A DNA stretch of 64,000 nucleotides, taken from contig OX419757.1 in the NCBI GenBank assembly GCA_948567375.1, forward strand, positions 52,080,001-52,144,000, in the 5' to 3' direction. Under the pieces are notes generated by a model, which worked only from the letters and a program-made list of their open reading frames with translations, was not told the DNA's origin and did not search any database. The position numbers were made by a program, and so were the translations under genes. Source of the stretch: Lunularia cruciata. Its lineage: Eukaryota; Streptophyta; Marchantiopsida; Lunulariales; Lunulariaceae. Positions 21,316 through 33,170 of the stretch are shown here, piece by piece (the first letter of the stretch is position 1; each line of letters starts with the position of its first letter).

Positions 21316-23010
21316 AAGAAAATATGAACATATACTTATGAAAGTAGGAAGTGTGGTGTTCACCTACTGGTGGAGTGCAATGTGATGCATGTGGGATGAA
21401 GGTTGGGAGTTATGTTGTCTCTTGCAACATAGCCATTAAGGGGACAAGTATCTTTGGTTAGTCATAACAAAGGTTAGAGTTTTCTTTAGTTGAGGATATT
21501 GAGTAGAAGAAGGATTTTGAGAGCAAATTCTTTTACTAGTCAAACAATGGATGAAGACTTGATATCTTTGACTAATCTAGTAGTTGCTATAGAGTTTGGA
21601 GCAGAGTTCTTGATTGATAGAATGTAACTCTTCCATACAAAATTTTTTTTCCAAACATAAACTCTAACAGTAAGATGCTCTTAACAATCACTCTTCCTTC
21701 TTTATATATTTAAATAATATTATAAAATCCAATTCTCATTTCTCACAAATGATTGATGATTTAAGATGCATATAAGATAAATCCAACAAACACACTAGTC
21801 AAATTCCTTACACTCTAGTTAGACATACTTAATTTCACTCATAAATTACTCTTGACTTCATCTTGAAATTTATGCCTAACTTCACACATTAGTTACCTTT
21901 TAACTTCTCCTATAAGATTATTTGTAACATTATCTACAAGTTTTCACCCACTTTTTTACCCTCCAATAACCTTAAAAAAATGATAACTCTAACTTTAGTT
22001 GAGTAACCAAAGATAGTTATGTCTAATAGATGGTGAAGATTTTGAAGAAAGGTATTTCAATAATAAAGTTATTAACTTCTTGGTGAAGATTTGGGATTGA
22101 ATTTTTTGAATAATCTCTTATTTTATTTCTCATAGTTATCATAGTACCAATTTAGGGAAATATTATTATTAGCCTTGGTCCTTGGTTATAACACTATAAA
22201 ATATGAAAAAAGTAGTGCTTGAAAGAATCTTATTAGTTTTAGTAGTTTTTTGAGAAGTATTGGTGTTTGAGCTACACGTGCATAATTAAGAATAAATATA
22301 TTTTACACTAATATTATAGATACTTATTATTAACAACTAATAGAAAAATTAATATCCAAAAAAATTAGTGTTAAGTGAGAGTATTAAATTGAATGATGTG
22401 AAAATGAGTTTAGGAAATTTGAAAGAATTCAAATAAAAGTGAATAAATCATTAAGGTTATAATTTTAACAGAAAGAAAGTGTATAAATAAATTAGGTTTT
22501 TAAAATAGAAATACTGTGTACAATTATGACAAATGTGAAATATAAAGTCAAGTATAACATTAATTTAGTAATTTTACTATCAATATACATCTAAAATCAA
22601 GTTTTATATAATTTATTACAATAAGATGAGTAGTTCTTAATAAGCAACATCAAGGCATAACAAGATTTGTTCATTAATGATAAAATAAACCTTTCATGTA
22701 TAAATTTTTAGTCTTATGATTTGATAACCATAATAAATAACTAAAAAATGTATAAAAGTTTACAATAATAATTTTCTTTGAGAATACGCTCACCAAATAT
22801 ATCTTTCAAGTCAAAAGCTCATGAAAAATATAGATTAAATCGGATTCTTTTAATCTAAATATATATCCTTTATTATTCCTTAAAATTTTTTAGTTAAAAA
22901 TCGCAATTTACTCAAATATTAATTTGAAATAACATGGTATTTAATGAAATATTTCTCAAAATTATCTAATAGGAATTATTTAAAATGAATCATAATACAT
23001 TTTTGTTTAA
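21316..23010. other. Very AT-rich intergenic DNA
   Basis: Extremely AT-rich from about 21.7 kb, with no long ORF and no recognisable repeat family. The solo LTR that follows was inserted into it. Confidence 0.5.
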
Positions 23011-23750
23011 TGTAATACTCCTAGGACAAGAGAAGAGAGAAAACACATATTGCACACTCAAACATTCGATGCCCCAAGGGAGCACCTTCTCTTTATTATA
23101 TAGACAAAGAGGATCTCCTCCAAGGAAGCTCCACCATAGGATTAGGGACACAGATAGGTGACATGTCAGCAAGCTCCACCCTTGGATTACTTACTTGGAT
23201 GGGTGACCTGTCTGGTCTAGGTCCTATCTGGTTGGTCAAACGAGCTTTGACCGGAGGGAATCTTTTAGGGAATCTTCCTGTAGGAATCTCAGAATCACAT
23301 GAGTAAGGTACCGTTGGAAAGCTCTCGACGAGACAAACCAGGGGGGAGGGAAGGCCAGCCTTTCCTCTGTTGGGGGGGGGGGTCTGCACATTTTCGAGGC
23401 CTAATTCATCCGTTTAGGCCTCCGAAATTGCCTTCAAAGATTTCAGGCATATTTCGGTTCCTACTCTATTAGTAGAAGTCCCCTTTTGGTGATACTTCTT
23501 TCTGATCTGTTTAGTCCATCGTGTGTAACATCTTTCCAGATGTTACCAAACCAATTCTCACCTATAAATCATATGTCTAGCTATTGGTTCTACGATTCTC
23601 ACGTCTATTTTGGTTTCTGCCCTATTAGTAGAAGTACTCTTTTGGTGATACTTCTATCTGATCTATTTTGACCATCATGTATAACATCATTCTAGATGTT
23701 ACCAAACCGAATTTCACATCTAGATCATATGGCTAACCCTTGGTATTACA
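23011..23750 (-). repeat. Solo LTR of family A
   Basis: A 740-bp full-length LTR with TGTAATA...TATTACA ends and no adjacent internal sequence. It is flanked on both sides directly by TTAA, compatible with a short target duplication. It is CpG-richer and better preserved than the copies at 7 and 15 kb. On the - strand a TATATAA box lies near 23,095, about 85-90 bp before the LTR end. Two tandem U3 units of ~155 bp start near 23,446 and 23,601. A run of ten G lies near 23,371-23,380. Confidence 0.88.
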
Positions 23751-24309
23751 TTAATCATCTAAAATATCTAATCAAGACATGGTTTGTTTGATTAATTTAT
23801 TCCTAATCTAGTTTAAAGAAAGACAACTATAATAAATTATGTACCTAAATAAGTAGAAAGAGAGAATTAATTTTAATTTTTTGTGTAATTAGTTGTGGTA
23901 AAATTAGTATAAAGCTCCATCATATTTGGATTCCTTTTTAGGAAATACGTTGAGATAAATTTTTTTCTTGAAGGATTTGATATATAATGATATAAACATA
24001 CATATTGAAAGTAAGTTCATTACGATTCACTCTAGCTTCTTCTTTCATTCTAATGTATCTATGCTCTGAGGAAATGAGAGAGAGTGGGGAGATAAGATAT
24101 TGAGGAAAAATTTTGGAATTTCTAAAAGCACATTAGTCCATAACACATGAGTGAACACGTGATTATTTTTTTTTTTTTTTTGGTTCCATTGCTACCTACA
24201 AAGGCTATGGAGAATCTAGTAGAAAGATATGAAGACATTGAGGTTTTTAAGGATTTGGAGTAATTAATTAGTAATGAGAGTGATGGGTTTGGAATTTCAG
24301 TTTTGTTCT
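23751..24309. other. AT-rich spacer
   Basis: No ORF of note. Contains a run of about 18 T near 24,165-24,182. Confidence 0.5.
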
Positions 24310-26180
24310 CTTAGTTTGGAATTGCTACACCCAAAGGTTGTGAGGCTATATCTTTAGTCATTAGAGCGCTCCTAGATATTCACTCAGAGTGGTTGTTCTA
24401 TAGGTGGATGTTAGGAACACTTTTCATAACATCTCATATGCATCCATCTTTGGAGAGCTTAGGGGGGCCAATGGATCTTTGGTGAGTCTTATTCCTTTCA
24501 TGGGGTCTTTTTATAACTCTTCTTCTTCTTTTTATTACTTGTATAATTTCACATAGGGAAGGAGTCAATGTCTCAAAGTTGGTCATAATACACAACAAGA
24601 AGATCCTTTAAGGGGATCTTTATTTGCCATGGCTCACTTTAGAGCCCTCTTATCTACTACTTTGGTCATGCAAAGGTTAAATTTTTCCCTCCTTGGCAGA
24701 TGATACATACATCATGGGCTTGGTAGATTAGGCAGGCCTTTGATCACTTGACTACCAAGCTTCATCTTGTAGGCTTGAGAGTCAAAGTGTAGAGCATGGT
24801 CCCTTTTAGATATTCCTCTTCACCTCTAGCTTCCAAAGGAGTGTATCACATCTATAGATGGCCTATATATTCTTGGAGTGCCAATATGATCCAAGGGTTT
24901 TGTCACATGCTTCTTAGACATAGCCCTTGCAAAGGATATTCTTCATGTGGATGACCTCACTCTACTAGGAGATCTACATGTGGTATTTGGGATACTCTCC
25001 TCCAATATTGCATATAGACCAACCTACCATTTGTGCACTATGGATTATAGGTGTCTTTGGTGATAATTGGACCATGGACATTTGAGTGCATAACAAGGGA
25101 TTTAACACATACATAAACATCTCTACCAATCTCAAACTGAGTGGTAGGCTTACTATCTATGGAGGAAACAATACCTATATATTTTTTTGGGTAGTTGGGC
25201 TATCTCAACCTCTACTTTTCTCCCATTTTGTGTTTGCTAATAGGCCAAGCTTGGATCATATGTGACCAAGGTGGAGGAAGGATCTTTTTCTCTCCAAGGA
25301 TTATTGCGAGAGACAAGAGATGGTGGAGGGATCTTTTTCTCTCTAAGGGTTAGTATGGTAGACAAGAGATGATATATCTCCATAGGCACAAGGGGACCTT
25401 TATCCTTTGCTTCTCTATCATCAGATTGGACCAAAGGCTAGTAATCTTCCTTGATGGATTGACAATTTCAACATACATTACATTCTCTTTTAGTTGACTC
25501 ATCTATTTGTTGTGTAACTAGAGCACATCTTTGATCTTGCTCTAGCAAGGGTGTAGGCTCTTGGATCTTAGCTAGACTATGCATTAGGCATTTTGACTCA
25601 CACCAACTACTTTCTCTATAATGATGAGGTTCTGTCTAGGTTTGGTCCCCCATGTGCATTTTCATTACTCACTTGTGAGTGTGGTTCTACACTAAACACA
25701 ACAGCTGTCCATATGACATGGTGTCCTTTTGGAGGATAGAGGATAGCTACCCATGACACTTTTAGGGATATAGTGTTTACCATGTCACAAGAGAGTAGAT
25801 ACATTGCTTGGAGGGAGCGTTGGTATGCTTTGGAGATGATATGAGTCAATGCAAACTTGTACTTGGTCTGAGATGATCAGGTGATAATAGTAGATATTGT
25901 AATTATATACCCTACACATGATGTACTATCAGAGGGATGGATCACCCATCCTCTTGGATGGGCGGCGAGCGAAGCAATAACAAGCAAGGTCTCCAAGTGT
26001 AAGGGTATGCAACAAGGTCACTTCTTTGTTCCTCTAGCCTTGGAGTTATATGCTCTAGCTTTGGAGTTGCATGGAATGATGGATTTAGCATTTGATACAT
26101 TTGTCAAGCAGTGTGTGAATGCATATCATTGTAAACATAGGGGTATCACTCTCACTCTCATATTTTACAACATTTTGTAG
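24310..26180 (+). pseudogene. LINE (non-LTR retrotransposon) reverse transcriptase relic
   Basis: Across shifting + strand frames the order matches a plant LINE RT. KGCEAISLVIRALLDIH comes first, then a decayed DVRNAF catalytic motif (MDVRNTFHNIS at about 24,402). IPFMGSFYNSSSSFYYLY and a GSLFAMAHFRALL block follow, then FPSLADDTYIMG near 24,688, which holds the ADD catalytic pair. After that comes the thumb-like VDDLTLLGDLHVVFGILSS. Near the end, the uninterrupted 25,881-26,177 reads HPLGWAASEAITSKVSK, then GHFFVPLALELYALAL, resembling the C-terminal region of the same proteins. Frameshifts and stops are numerous. No poly-A tail or target duplication was identified. Confidence 0.68.
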
Positions 26181-26900
26181 TTAACATGTGTCCATTGCTC
26201 TAGAGAGGGAGCATTGGCTGGTGCAATCCATAAGAGCAATCATGTTAGGTGATGCTTCTTTGGAAGCTCCAATTGTTTGTAAACCATAGCTCATATATCT
26301 TAGGTGCGGTAGGGCAAATACTTCTTACCAAAACTATTGGGGCTAGCTCCATTTTATCCCTTATGTCTTTTCCTTGTACAACTTGATGGGTTATCTTGTT
26401 ATCACATGTGGTCTCATTCTACAGATATTTTAAATGAAGGTATGCATTATTTGCTTCATACTATTTGTCATTTCCATCTAATCATAATAATTTTTAACTC
26501 AAGAAGAATTCACTAAGAAATCCCACATATCTCTACCATATACATGTACTTGTGCTTTATAATAGCCCAAACAAACGAAGTAAAACGCTACGGCTGTAAA
26601 CAAGAAGGATGGGAAGATCCCATCAAGCCGTACAAGGGAAAAGACAAAAGGGGTAAAATGGGGCTTAAACAAATGAAGTAAGCATTTTACATTCATATAG
26701 ATGGTCTAGAAGAAAACTATTCTTTTTGTGCGATTTATTGTACTTTTGACGCTTATAATAGTTTTGTGTGATTTGAACATTTAAGTAGATATATGATTTC
26801 TTGATTGCTCATATTTGAGACTTGAGAAGAATCATGTGTCGGAGATGAATCTACTTAGGCCGTTCATGTCTATGATCACTCCAATGTGATAGAGTTCAAA
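26181..26900. other. Spacer between LINE relic and the FOLD island
   Basis: No gene recognised. At 26,595-26,643 there is a ~48-bp sequence with the core AACAAGAAGGATGGGAAGA that recurs in the same orientation at 50,828-50,875. Confidence 0.45.
26595..26643. repeat. Dispersed 48-bp repeat, copy 1
   Basis: Shares the core AACAAGAAGGATGGGAAGA, then CCCATCAAGCCG, then ACAAGG with 50,828-50,875, with few differences. Flanks do not match. It may be the remnant of an LTR end or a short interspersed element. Confidence 0.6.
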
Positions 26901-27502
26901 CGTTAACGATGCAAAACTCGAACTGCACAATTTGCCTTGGCAATACTCGTGGACGTTTTTGAGTTTCCTAAGAATAAATCGGTCAATCTTCCGGTGATGC
27001 TATAAAGAAAGCAACTGGGAGTTCGAGAGCGCGACCGCCGGCTGTCGATGGTGGGTAACAGGAAGGGGTCTGGGGCCCCGGATCCAGAGCTCGCATTTTT
27101 CGCGGGAAGAAGCCTTACTCCGTGTGGCATGAGCAAGAGCGTAGGGTCCGCATCGCGGGTATGGGTAGCGGTTCAAAGGACTCGGGGAAATAGACGCTAG
27201 TTTTGTCCTCCATTTTCTGCGACCGTATGGTGATCCACAGGTGACCGGGAGAGGAGACGCAAGTGCAGCGAGAGTTCGGTGGTCGAGACGATGAGTTCAA
27301 AGTTGAAATGGAGGAAGCAAGTGTTTACCACGTTGACCAGGCGAGAGGGATAGTGCTGGCCAAAAGAATATCCCGTCGTAGATTCTCGCAGGCAAGAGTG
27401 GAGGGGGGAGAGAGAGAGAGGAGAGAAATGGACAGAGGGAGATAGATAACACGGATTCCCCGGTCTTCCACCAGGCTACGAAAGTTTAAGCCGTGGAAAT
27501 CG
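26901..27502 (+). promoter_or_regulatory. CpG-rich region upstream of FOLD
   Basis: Base composition changes sharply from AT-rich, CpG-poor relic DNA to CpG-rich sequence around 26.9 kb. A GA-rich stretch (27,405-27,445) lies just before the gene. No clear TATA box is evident near the start codon. An in-frame stop about 60 bases upstream, with no ATG in between, supports the chosen start. Promoter function is inferred from position and composition only. Confidence 0.45.
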
Positions 27503-30500
27503 ATGGCGGAATCAGATGGAGCGCAGATCATCGATGGAAAGGGTATTGCCAAATCCATTCATTGGAGCGTTGCTCAGGATGTGACAACTCTGAAGGAACG
27601 TCATGGCAAGGTGAGACTCGAAATTGGATTTGGAGTGGTTGTGATTCGTTTCTATGTCTTTGCATTGGCTATGGTGAAAGTTCATGAGTGTGGACGAGTT
27701 GTGACAGTTTTTCGTTTGTGGTCTGTAGGTTCCTGGTCTTGCAGTGGTCATTGTCGGAGACAGGAAGGATTCACAGACTTACGTGCGTATGAAAAAAAAA
27801 GCTTGTGCAGAAGTGGGAATTAAATCCTTCGATGTGGATCTACCGGGCACTGCTACTGAGGAGAACATTTTAGACAATGTGCTAGAGCTCAATGGAAATC
27901 CTGATGTCCACGGTAAGTTCATGTGCACCACAGATCGAACTGAGTTGGAGCAGCAGTTGAGAGTTAATTTGTCATTTTTCGGTCTTGATCTAAGTTTGCT
28001 TGTTCCGCTCAATCGAGCGGATGAGTTGGTAATCCTAGTTTTCGATGGAAAGAGCTGCAACCATCTCGATCTTATTTCTCAAGTATTTTGAGTCAGAGAC
28101 TGATATAGGATCTCTACTTCCTTGGTTCTTATGTGTGGCATATAAAGGAATCAGCAGATTGACATTGAACACACAAGGCTAAAGAGGTTTAAAGCTGCAA
28201 GGGATTTTAATACAATAAACTTTTAGTTGGATAAAATAATCAATCAGGGGCTAGTTTCAGAGGAGAACATTGACGATATTGTTGGAATTTTGTTTGAAAT
28301 GGAATTTGTTCAACAGGTATATTGGTGCAGTTGCCTCTGCCGAAGGGCATCAATGAACAGAGAATCCTGACAGCCATCAGCATCGAGAAAGATGTGGACG
28401 GTTTCCATCCACTCAATATCGGCATGCTGGCTATGAAGGGCAGAGAACCTTTATTCAGTCCATGCACTCCCAAGGTACCGTCACGGTCATTACCTATAGT
28501 GGTTACAACATCATCAGATTGGGAGAGGTACATTTATCTTGCTGTTGTAGTCGCCAGTTTTTTGGCATGTCCGACCGGTTCAGTGTTTAACCTCGTTGAC
28601 CATTTTATCTAGTAGCGTAAGTCATTGCCTCTGCCTTCTCTGCCCCTGATCTTTTCATTCAATATAAGCACAAATTTATTAGCTTGTATTTATTAATTTA
28701 CACATTCCTAATTGGGAGGGGCTTAATGTTAAATAAGTTTAGAAATTGATCGAATATTTCTAATATGGTGAACTGGACCCCAGAACTGCGTTTCTGCAAC
28801 TCATCACTTTTTGTATCCTAAATTACAATGATTAACTATCAGTCTGGTACGCTTATAATGTTTAGGTTATATCTTGCTAACTTGTAACCATCCAATGACA
28901 CTCCTTCTTGATTTGCTGTGTAGGTTGATATCTGAATTCTGATAGTAGGGCAGGGCAGGGCATGCAAGAATGCAGGAGTAAACACTTGTTCGCTCAGTTT
29001 CCTAGAGCCAAGCACTGACGTCACCGTTACTTTTTCTTCCATAACGTTTCTTTCAGGGTTGCATCGAGCTGCTGAAGAGAAGTGGCGTCACGATTGCCGG
29101 CAAGAAGGCAGTGGTTGTGGGACGTAGTAACATTGTAGGGATGCCAGTTGCATTGATGCTTAATAACCTTGACGCCACTGTCACTATTGTCCACTCACGA
29201 ACCAAAAATCCGGAATCTATCGTCAAGGAAGCTGATATTGTCATTGCTGCTGCAGGTCAAGCAATGATGGTAAGATAAACTGTAACCATTTTTTGCTCGT
29301 ATGCCTAGAATATACCTAGTGTTAGGGACGTACTAGAAAAGCTGAAATCACAGTGCAAGCATAGGCATGTCTTCTCTATGAAACGCTTCCAAAACTGTCA
29401 TTTTGATGTCATATGTGGAATCTATCTATCTCATCGAAACAGTCGTTAAATTGTGGGTTGCTTTCTTAACTTGATTGCAGGTCAAGGGTGATTGGATTAA
29501 GCCAGGTGCTGCGGTTATCGATGTTGGAACCAACTCTGTAGATGATCCAAGCAAGAAGGCTGGTTATCGACTGGTGGGAGATGTTGATTACGATGAGGTG
29601 AAGAAGGTGGCTGGATGGATAACTCCAGTACCAGGAGGTGTTGGGCCTATGACAATTGCCATGTTACTTCAGAACACCCTCGAAAGTGCCAAACGTGAGT
29701 TCGCACATCCAAAATTTTCATGAACGCAGCAAGCTGCACTCAAACTACTTTGCAACGTTTGGGTTGTGTCACCGGCTTAGAAAGTTGATCAAATTCAGCA
29801 AGGTGCAGCTGCCATCGATGTTGGGACCAAGTTCACATAAATGATTGAAGCAAGAAGCTTAGGCAGCACCCTGGGAGATACTGGTCGTAATAGGTAGCTG
29901 GATGGGCTACTTCAATAGCAGGAGGATGTTGGGGTCATGACCAAATTCATATTGCTCCCAAAACATATCTGGATGTGTCCATAGTATGTTTCGCACACAT
30001 CATCGTGAACGGAACAAGCTGTCCTCCAAGTTATTTATTCCGTATACCCTGCCTTCCTCATACTTTATGACGTTTTGGCAGTAATTGAGCAGGGATTGCC
30101 CAGTAGGATCCAAGTTTATATGACTTATTGGTCTCGAAAGCGGAGGTTGATCCCGTTGGTCCCTGTCCTTCATGGACACGGAGACTGTAAAGTCAGGATC
30201 CCGAAGGGATCGCTCTCCACCTTTTGAGTCCTTCTCAAGCGGGAGATTCGTAAAGTATCTCCAGTACAAGTTTTGAACTCTTGGTTGCTACACGAAGTCT
30301 CGTGTTTGTAGGGAAGATAGAGAGCCCGAGACTTCTGGAGTGTGCACATCCTCCAATTGTCTCTTCCACGATCTTCAATGAGCCGCAACGCTTCAAATCG
30401 TACCAGGTTTGAATGACACGAAACTAAAACGCTCTGGTCAGGCTTTCAAACGAGCGAATGAATTTTATATTGACACGGGAGTTTGTGCGACAAAGGGGAT

Positions 30501-30540
30501 CCTAATGCTTCTCTCTCGTGTTGCAGGCGAGCTGAATTAA
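27503..30540 (+). CDS. FOLD: Bifunctional methylenetetrahydrofolate dehydrogenase/cyclohydrolase
   Basis: This enzyme interconverts 5,10-methylene-, methenyl- and 10-formyl-tetrahydrofolate using NADP. Six exons: 27,503-27,610, 27,729-27,912, 28,317-28,474, 29,057-29,269, 29,481-29,694 and 30,527-30,540. All introns are GT-AG, and phases 0,1,0,0,1 join to 296 codons plus TAA. Visible hallmarks are the catalytic Y54-x3-K58 pair (TYVRMK), Q102 in QLPLP, signature KDVDGFHP with D125, the dinucleotide-binding [10 protein letters not shown] (169-178) and signature [10 protein letters not shown] (270-279). The length equals the cytosolic plant enzyme, and there is no transit peptide ahead of IIDGKGIA, so cytosolic action is inferred. 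The last coding exon holds only 14 bases (R-E-L-N-stop). The 832-bp last intron contains a decayed tandem copy of exon 5 and its donor region. Confidence 0.95.
29800..30030 (+). pseudogene. Decayed duplicate of FOLD exon 5 inside the last intron
   Basis: Matches to exon 5 occur in the same order: ATCGATGTTGGGACC (29,815) against ATCGATGTTGGAACC (29,517), AAGCAAGAAG, CTGGGAGAT, GTAGCTGGATGG, and AGCAGGAGGATGTTGGGG against CCAGGAGGTGTTGGGCC. The match runs on into the intron: TTCGCACACATC then GAACGGAACAAGCTG (about 29,990-30,020) corresponds to TTCGCACATCC then GAACGCAGCAAGCTG (29,700-29,737). The offset is constant at about 290-298 bp, so this was a tandem duplication spanning exon end plus donor region. 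The copy has an in-frame TAA soon after GTTGGGACC, and its donor site no longer looks usable. Confidence 0.8.
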
Positions 30541-31249
30541 CCTCTAGTTCAAACCGGTGGAACTAGAGCTCCTAGGCTGGATGCAGTCAAGAACCAGGTT
30601 ACTACGACCCAGAACTACGAAGAATTATCCGTGCAGCTTACACTCGAAACATTGCGTTCAATTGCCCATGTACTCTGTGTATTTTATTAATCTTTACGTG
30701 AGACTTTCTTATCCGAAGTGAGACTTTTGCTATGGCATCCGAACTTCTTTCATTTACTCGGATGTATCAATCGTGTGACAGAATTGTTGTTGGTAACCGA
30801 GATTTGTTATCCATGGTGTGGAATTTCTGCCTAGGAGAATGTGAAGTATGTTCAAGCGGTTTGTCCAGCATGCCAGCTTGTGGGCTATTACCTGTGCCTA
30901 TAGCCAACTCTTACGTCATTTGTGGACCTGAGGGTGAAAATTCTTGTGAGATTCTTTCTCCGCTTCCATATGAGAAACTCTTAAATACCTTGTGATATTT
31001 CCTACCGTCACTTTGATATAGGAATTAGTACACGATTATTCCACGGTGCTGGCAATGACTGCGAAGATGAAAATAGATTGTAATATTAGCTTCTAATAAC
31101 CCCTGAATAGGGATTAAAGAGGTACACAGGCAAGCTCCAGAAGATCAACAGTCGTGTTTGATTGATATGACTGATGAATCATGGCTGATTGACGTGACTG
31201 ATGAGAAATGTTCCATACCTGTCATGCTACTCTAACACCCCTTTTTAAT
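30541..31249. other. FOLD 3' flank
   Basis: Downstream untranslated and intergenic sequence. No recognised gene; the 87-codon ORF at 30,732-30,992 is unsupported. ATTTTATTAATC near 30,683 could lie near the polyadenylation region. Confidence 0.4.
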
Positions 31250-32080
31250 TATCGATCATCCATAACTCTTAGTGCATGAGCAAATCTATCATGCAAGTCC
31301 TTAGTCAATTCTTTTGTGAAGGTATCAGCAATATTGTCTTTGCTGTCAACACGCCAACAAATATCTAATTTATTTTTACTTTTTCTCTAATATAATGACA
31401 TGCAATATCTATGTGCTTAGTTTTCTCATGTTGCTTTGTTGATGTGACAAGGTCGATTCTCCTGTTATTGTCAAAGTAAAGTTTCATTGTTTTTTCAGGG
31501 AAGCGCAAGTTGTTTAGAAGGCGCTTAAGCCATACTGCTACAATTGCTGCTTCTGACAGGGCCATATATTCAACTTCAGTGCTGGATAAAGAAACAGAAG
31601 TTTGCCTTTTGCCTTACCAATTTATACAGCATTAGAGAAAATAAAACAGTGTCCTCCGGTGGATCTTCTTGTGTCTTGATCGCCTCTCCAATCTGAGTTG
31701 GAATATCCAATTTACAGTAGCATTAGACAAAATAGTGTTCTCCAGTGGATTTCTTGTGTCTTGATGTCTCTCCAATCTGAGTTGGATTATCCATGGGTTC
31801 TGGATCCCGTGTCAGTGTACGGCTTCACTGTCATCTCTTAATATCCATGGGTTAGAATGCTTGACCTGCTGTAAGTTAGGCCTTGGGACATGTCCCTTGA
31901 ATGTAACGAAAAATTTCTCTTGGCAACTTTCCGGTGGGTAGGGCCAGGATTTGCCATATACTTGGCAACCGAACTAACTTGGCAACCGAACTAACAGTAA
32001 AAACCAAATCAAGCCTAGTGCTAACCTTAGCACATATTAAACTCCCCATAGTTAGATTGATATAGTATTGTTTCCACATA
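31250..32080 (-). pseudogene. Copia-type Pol fragment (RT end and RNase H)
   Basis: On the - strand, 32,079-31,876 reads MGSLICAKVSTRLDLVF, then a decayed region and FRYIQGT, typical of the end of Ty1/Copia RT. After that comes GYSNSDWRGDQDTRRSTGG (RNase H start), then MALSEAAIVAVWLKRLL, then KTMKLYFDNN and KHIDIACHYIREKV. These are the classic Copia RNase H blocks. A ~91-bp internal tandem duplication (31,628-31,718 and 31,719-31,799) disrupts the RNase H part. No LTRs were found with this fragment. Confidence 0.8.
31628..31799. repeat. ~91-bp tandem duplication in the Copia fragment
   Basis: Two adjacent copies share AGCATTAGA, GTGTTCTCC/GTGTCCTCC, CTTGTGTCTTGAT, TCTCCAATCTGAGTTGGA and ATATCCA/TTATCCA. 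Confidence 0.8.
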
Positions 32081-32688
32081 TTTTCTCTCTATCTTTAAGG
32101 ACAGTCTTGACGACTCAATTCAGTTATTGACTTTACAAGAGTGTAAATAGGTTCACAATCTTGTATACTAAAATGAGCAAGATCTTCCCTTGGTTCTTGA
32201 ATAAGGGTGTAGAACCTTGTGTGATAGCTAGAGTAGTTGCAACAGTAAATCTAAATCTAATTGATATAGTTGATACCTCATTAGATGAAGCTTATATTAC
32301 TGATCATTTCCAAGATTATTGGCAGCAGGTAATTGAGAGAGAACGTCCATGAAAATTGATATGTGTTTAGTAATCATATCAGCCTCAAGTATAAAGTTGT
32401 CAAAGTAATAAATAAGTACATGATTGTGACATCCTCCGTACTTTTGTACATACATTGCAGTCAAATCCATCTTGGCTTCACTTGTTATTGTATATTGGTT
32501 AATGATACTAACATATTCAACAGTCATTGTTGAATTAATAAACTTCAAGAGCAACAATGTTCTGATGATCCATTCAGGTTGATCAATTGCATTAATGGGC
32601 ATGCTTCAACACTATCCAACTATAGTGAAAACCAAAGGTGCCATCAACTTGAGAGTGAAATGCTTCCAAGAATAGAAGTAGTTTCCAT
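32081..32688. other. Spacer, no gene recognised
   Basis: Contains a 101-codon - strand ORF (32,297-32,602) and a 63-codon + strand ORF. Neither matches a family I recognise, and the surroundings are transposon relics. Confidence 0.4.
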
Positions 32689-33155
32689 TGAATTTTACAA
32701 AAATAGAATCCACTCGAATTGGGAGAGTAATTAGAAGAGTAGAAGCACCGACCATAATGAAGAAAGTACGGAAAAAGAGAAGTCAAAGATAATAGAAGAA
32801 TCAAAAAGCTTTGAATCATAAAGGACAGTAAAGAAAAATCTCTCACAAAATCCAAAAATCCAGATTAATCGAGGATCGTGGGGAAATATGTCTCCCAAAA
32901 TCCAAAGAAGGAAAACGAATCACTTGAATTTAAAAAAACAGAATCCAATCGAATTAGAAGATTAGAAGCAGCAACCCTAATAAACAAAATATGAAGGAAG
33001 AGAAGTCAAAGATTTTAGAAGAATCAAAAAGCTTTGAATCACAAAAGATAGAAGATAGTAAAGAAAATCTCTCCCAAATTCCAAAAATCCAGAGTATTTG
33101 AGGATAGTGAGGAAATGTTTCTCCCAAAATCCAAAGAAAGAAAAGAATCACTCTA
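32689..33155. repeat. Two-copy tandem repeat, unit ~235 bp
   Basis: The second copy starts near 32,925. Matching words occur at a constant ~235-bp offset: AGAATCCACTCGAATT/AGAATCCAATCGAATT, AGAAGAATCAAAAAGCTTTG, AATCCAAAAATCCAGA and TCTCCCAAAATCCAAAGAA. The unit is AG-rich on the + strand. It abuts the truncated 5' end of the Copia element. Confidence 0.85.
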
Positions 33156-33170
33156 CAGAGGAGAATTTAC

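Noticed and set aside
21148-21385. Overlapping tyrosine/isoleucine-rich ORFs on both strands
   Set aside because: They are translations of the (TA)n microsatellite, not genes.
27512-28091. Several overlapping ORFs around the first FOLD exons (both strands)
   Set aside because: They are shadows of FOLD exons 1-2 or intron read-through; splice sites and conserved motifs define the real frame.
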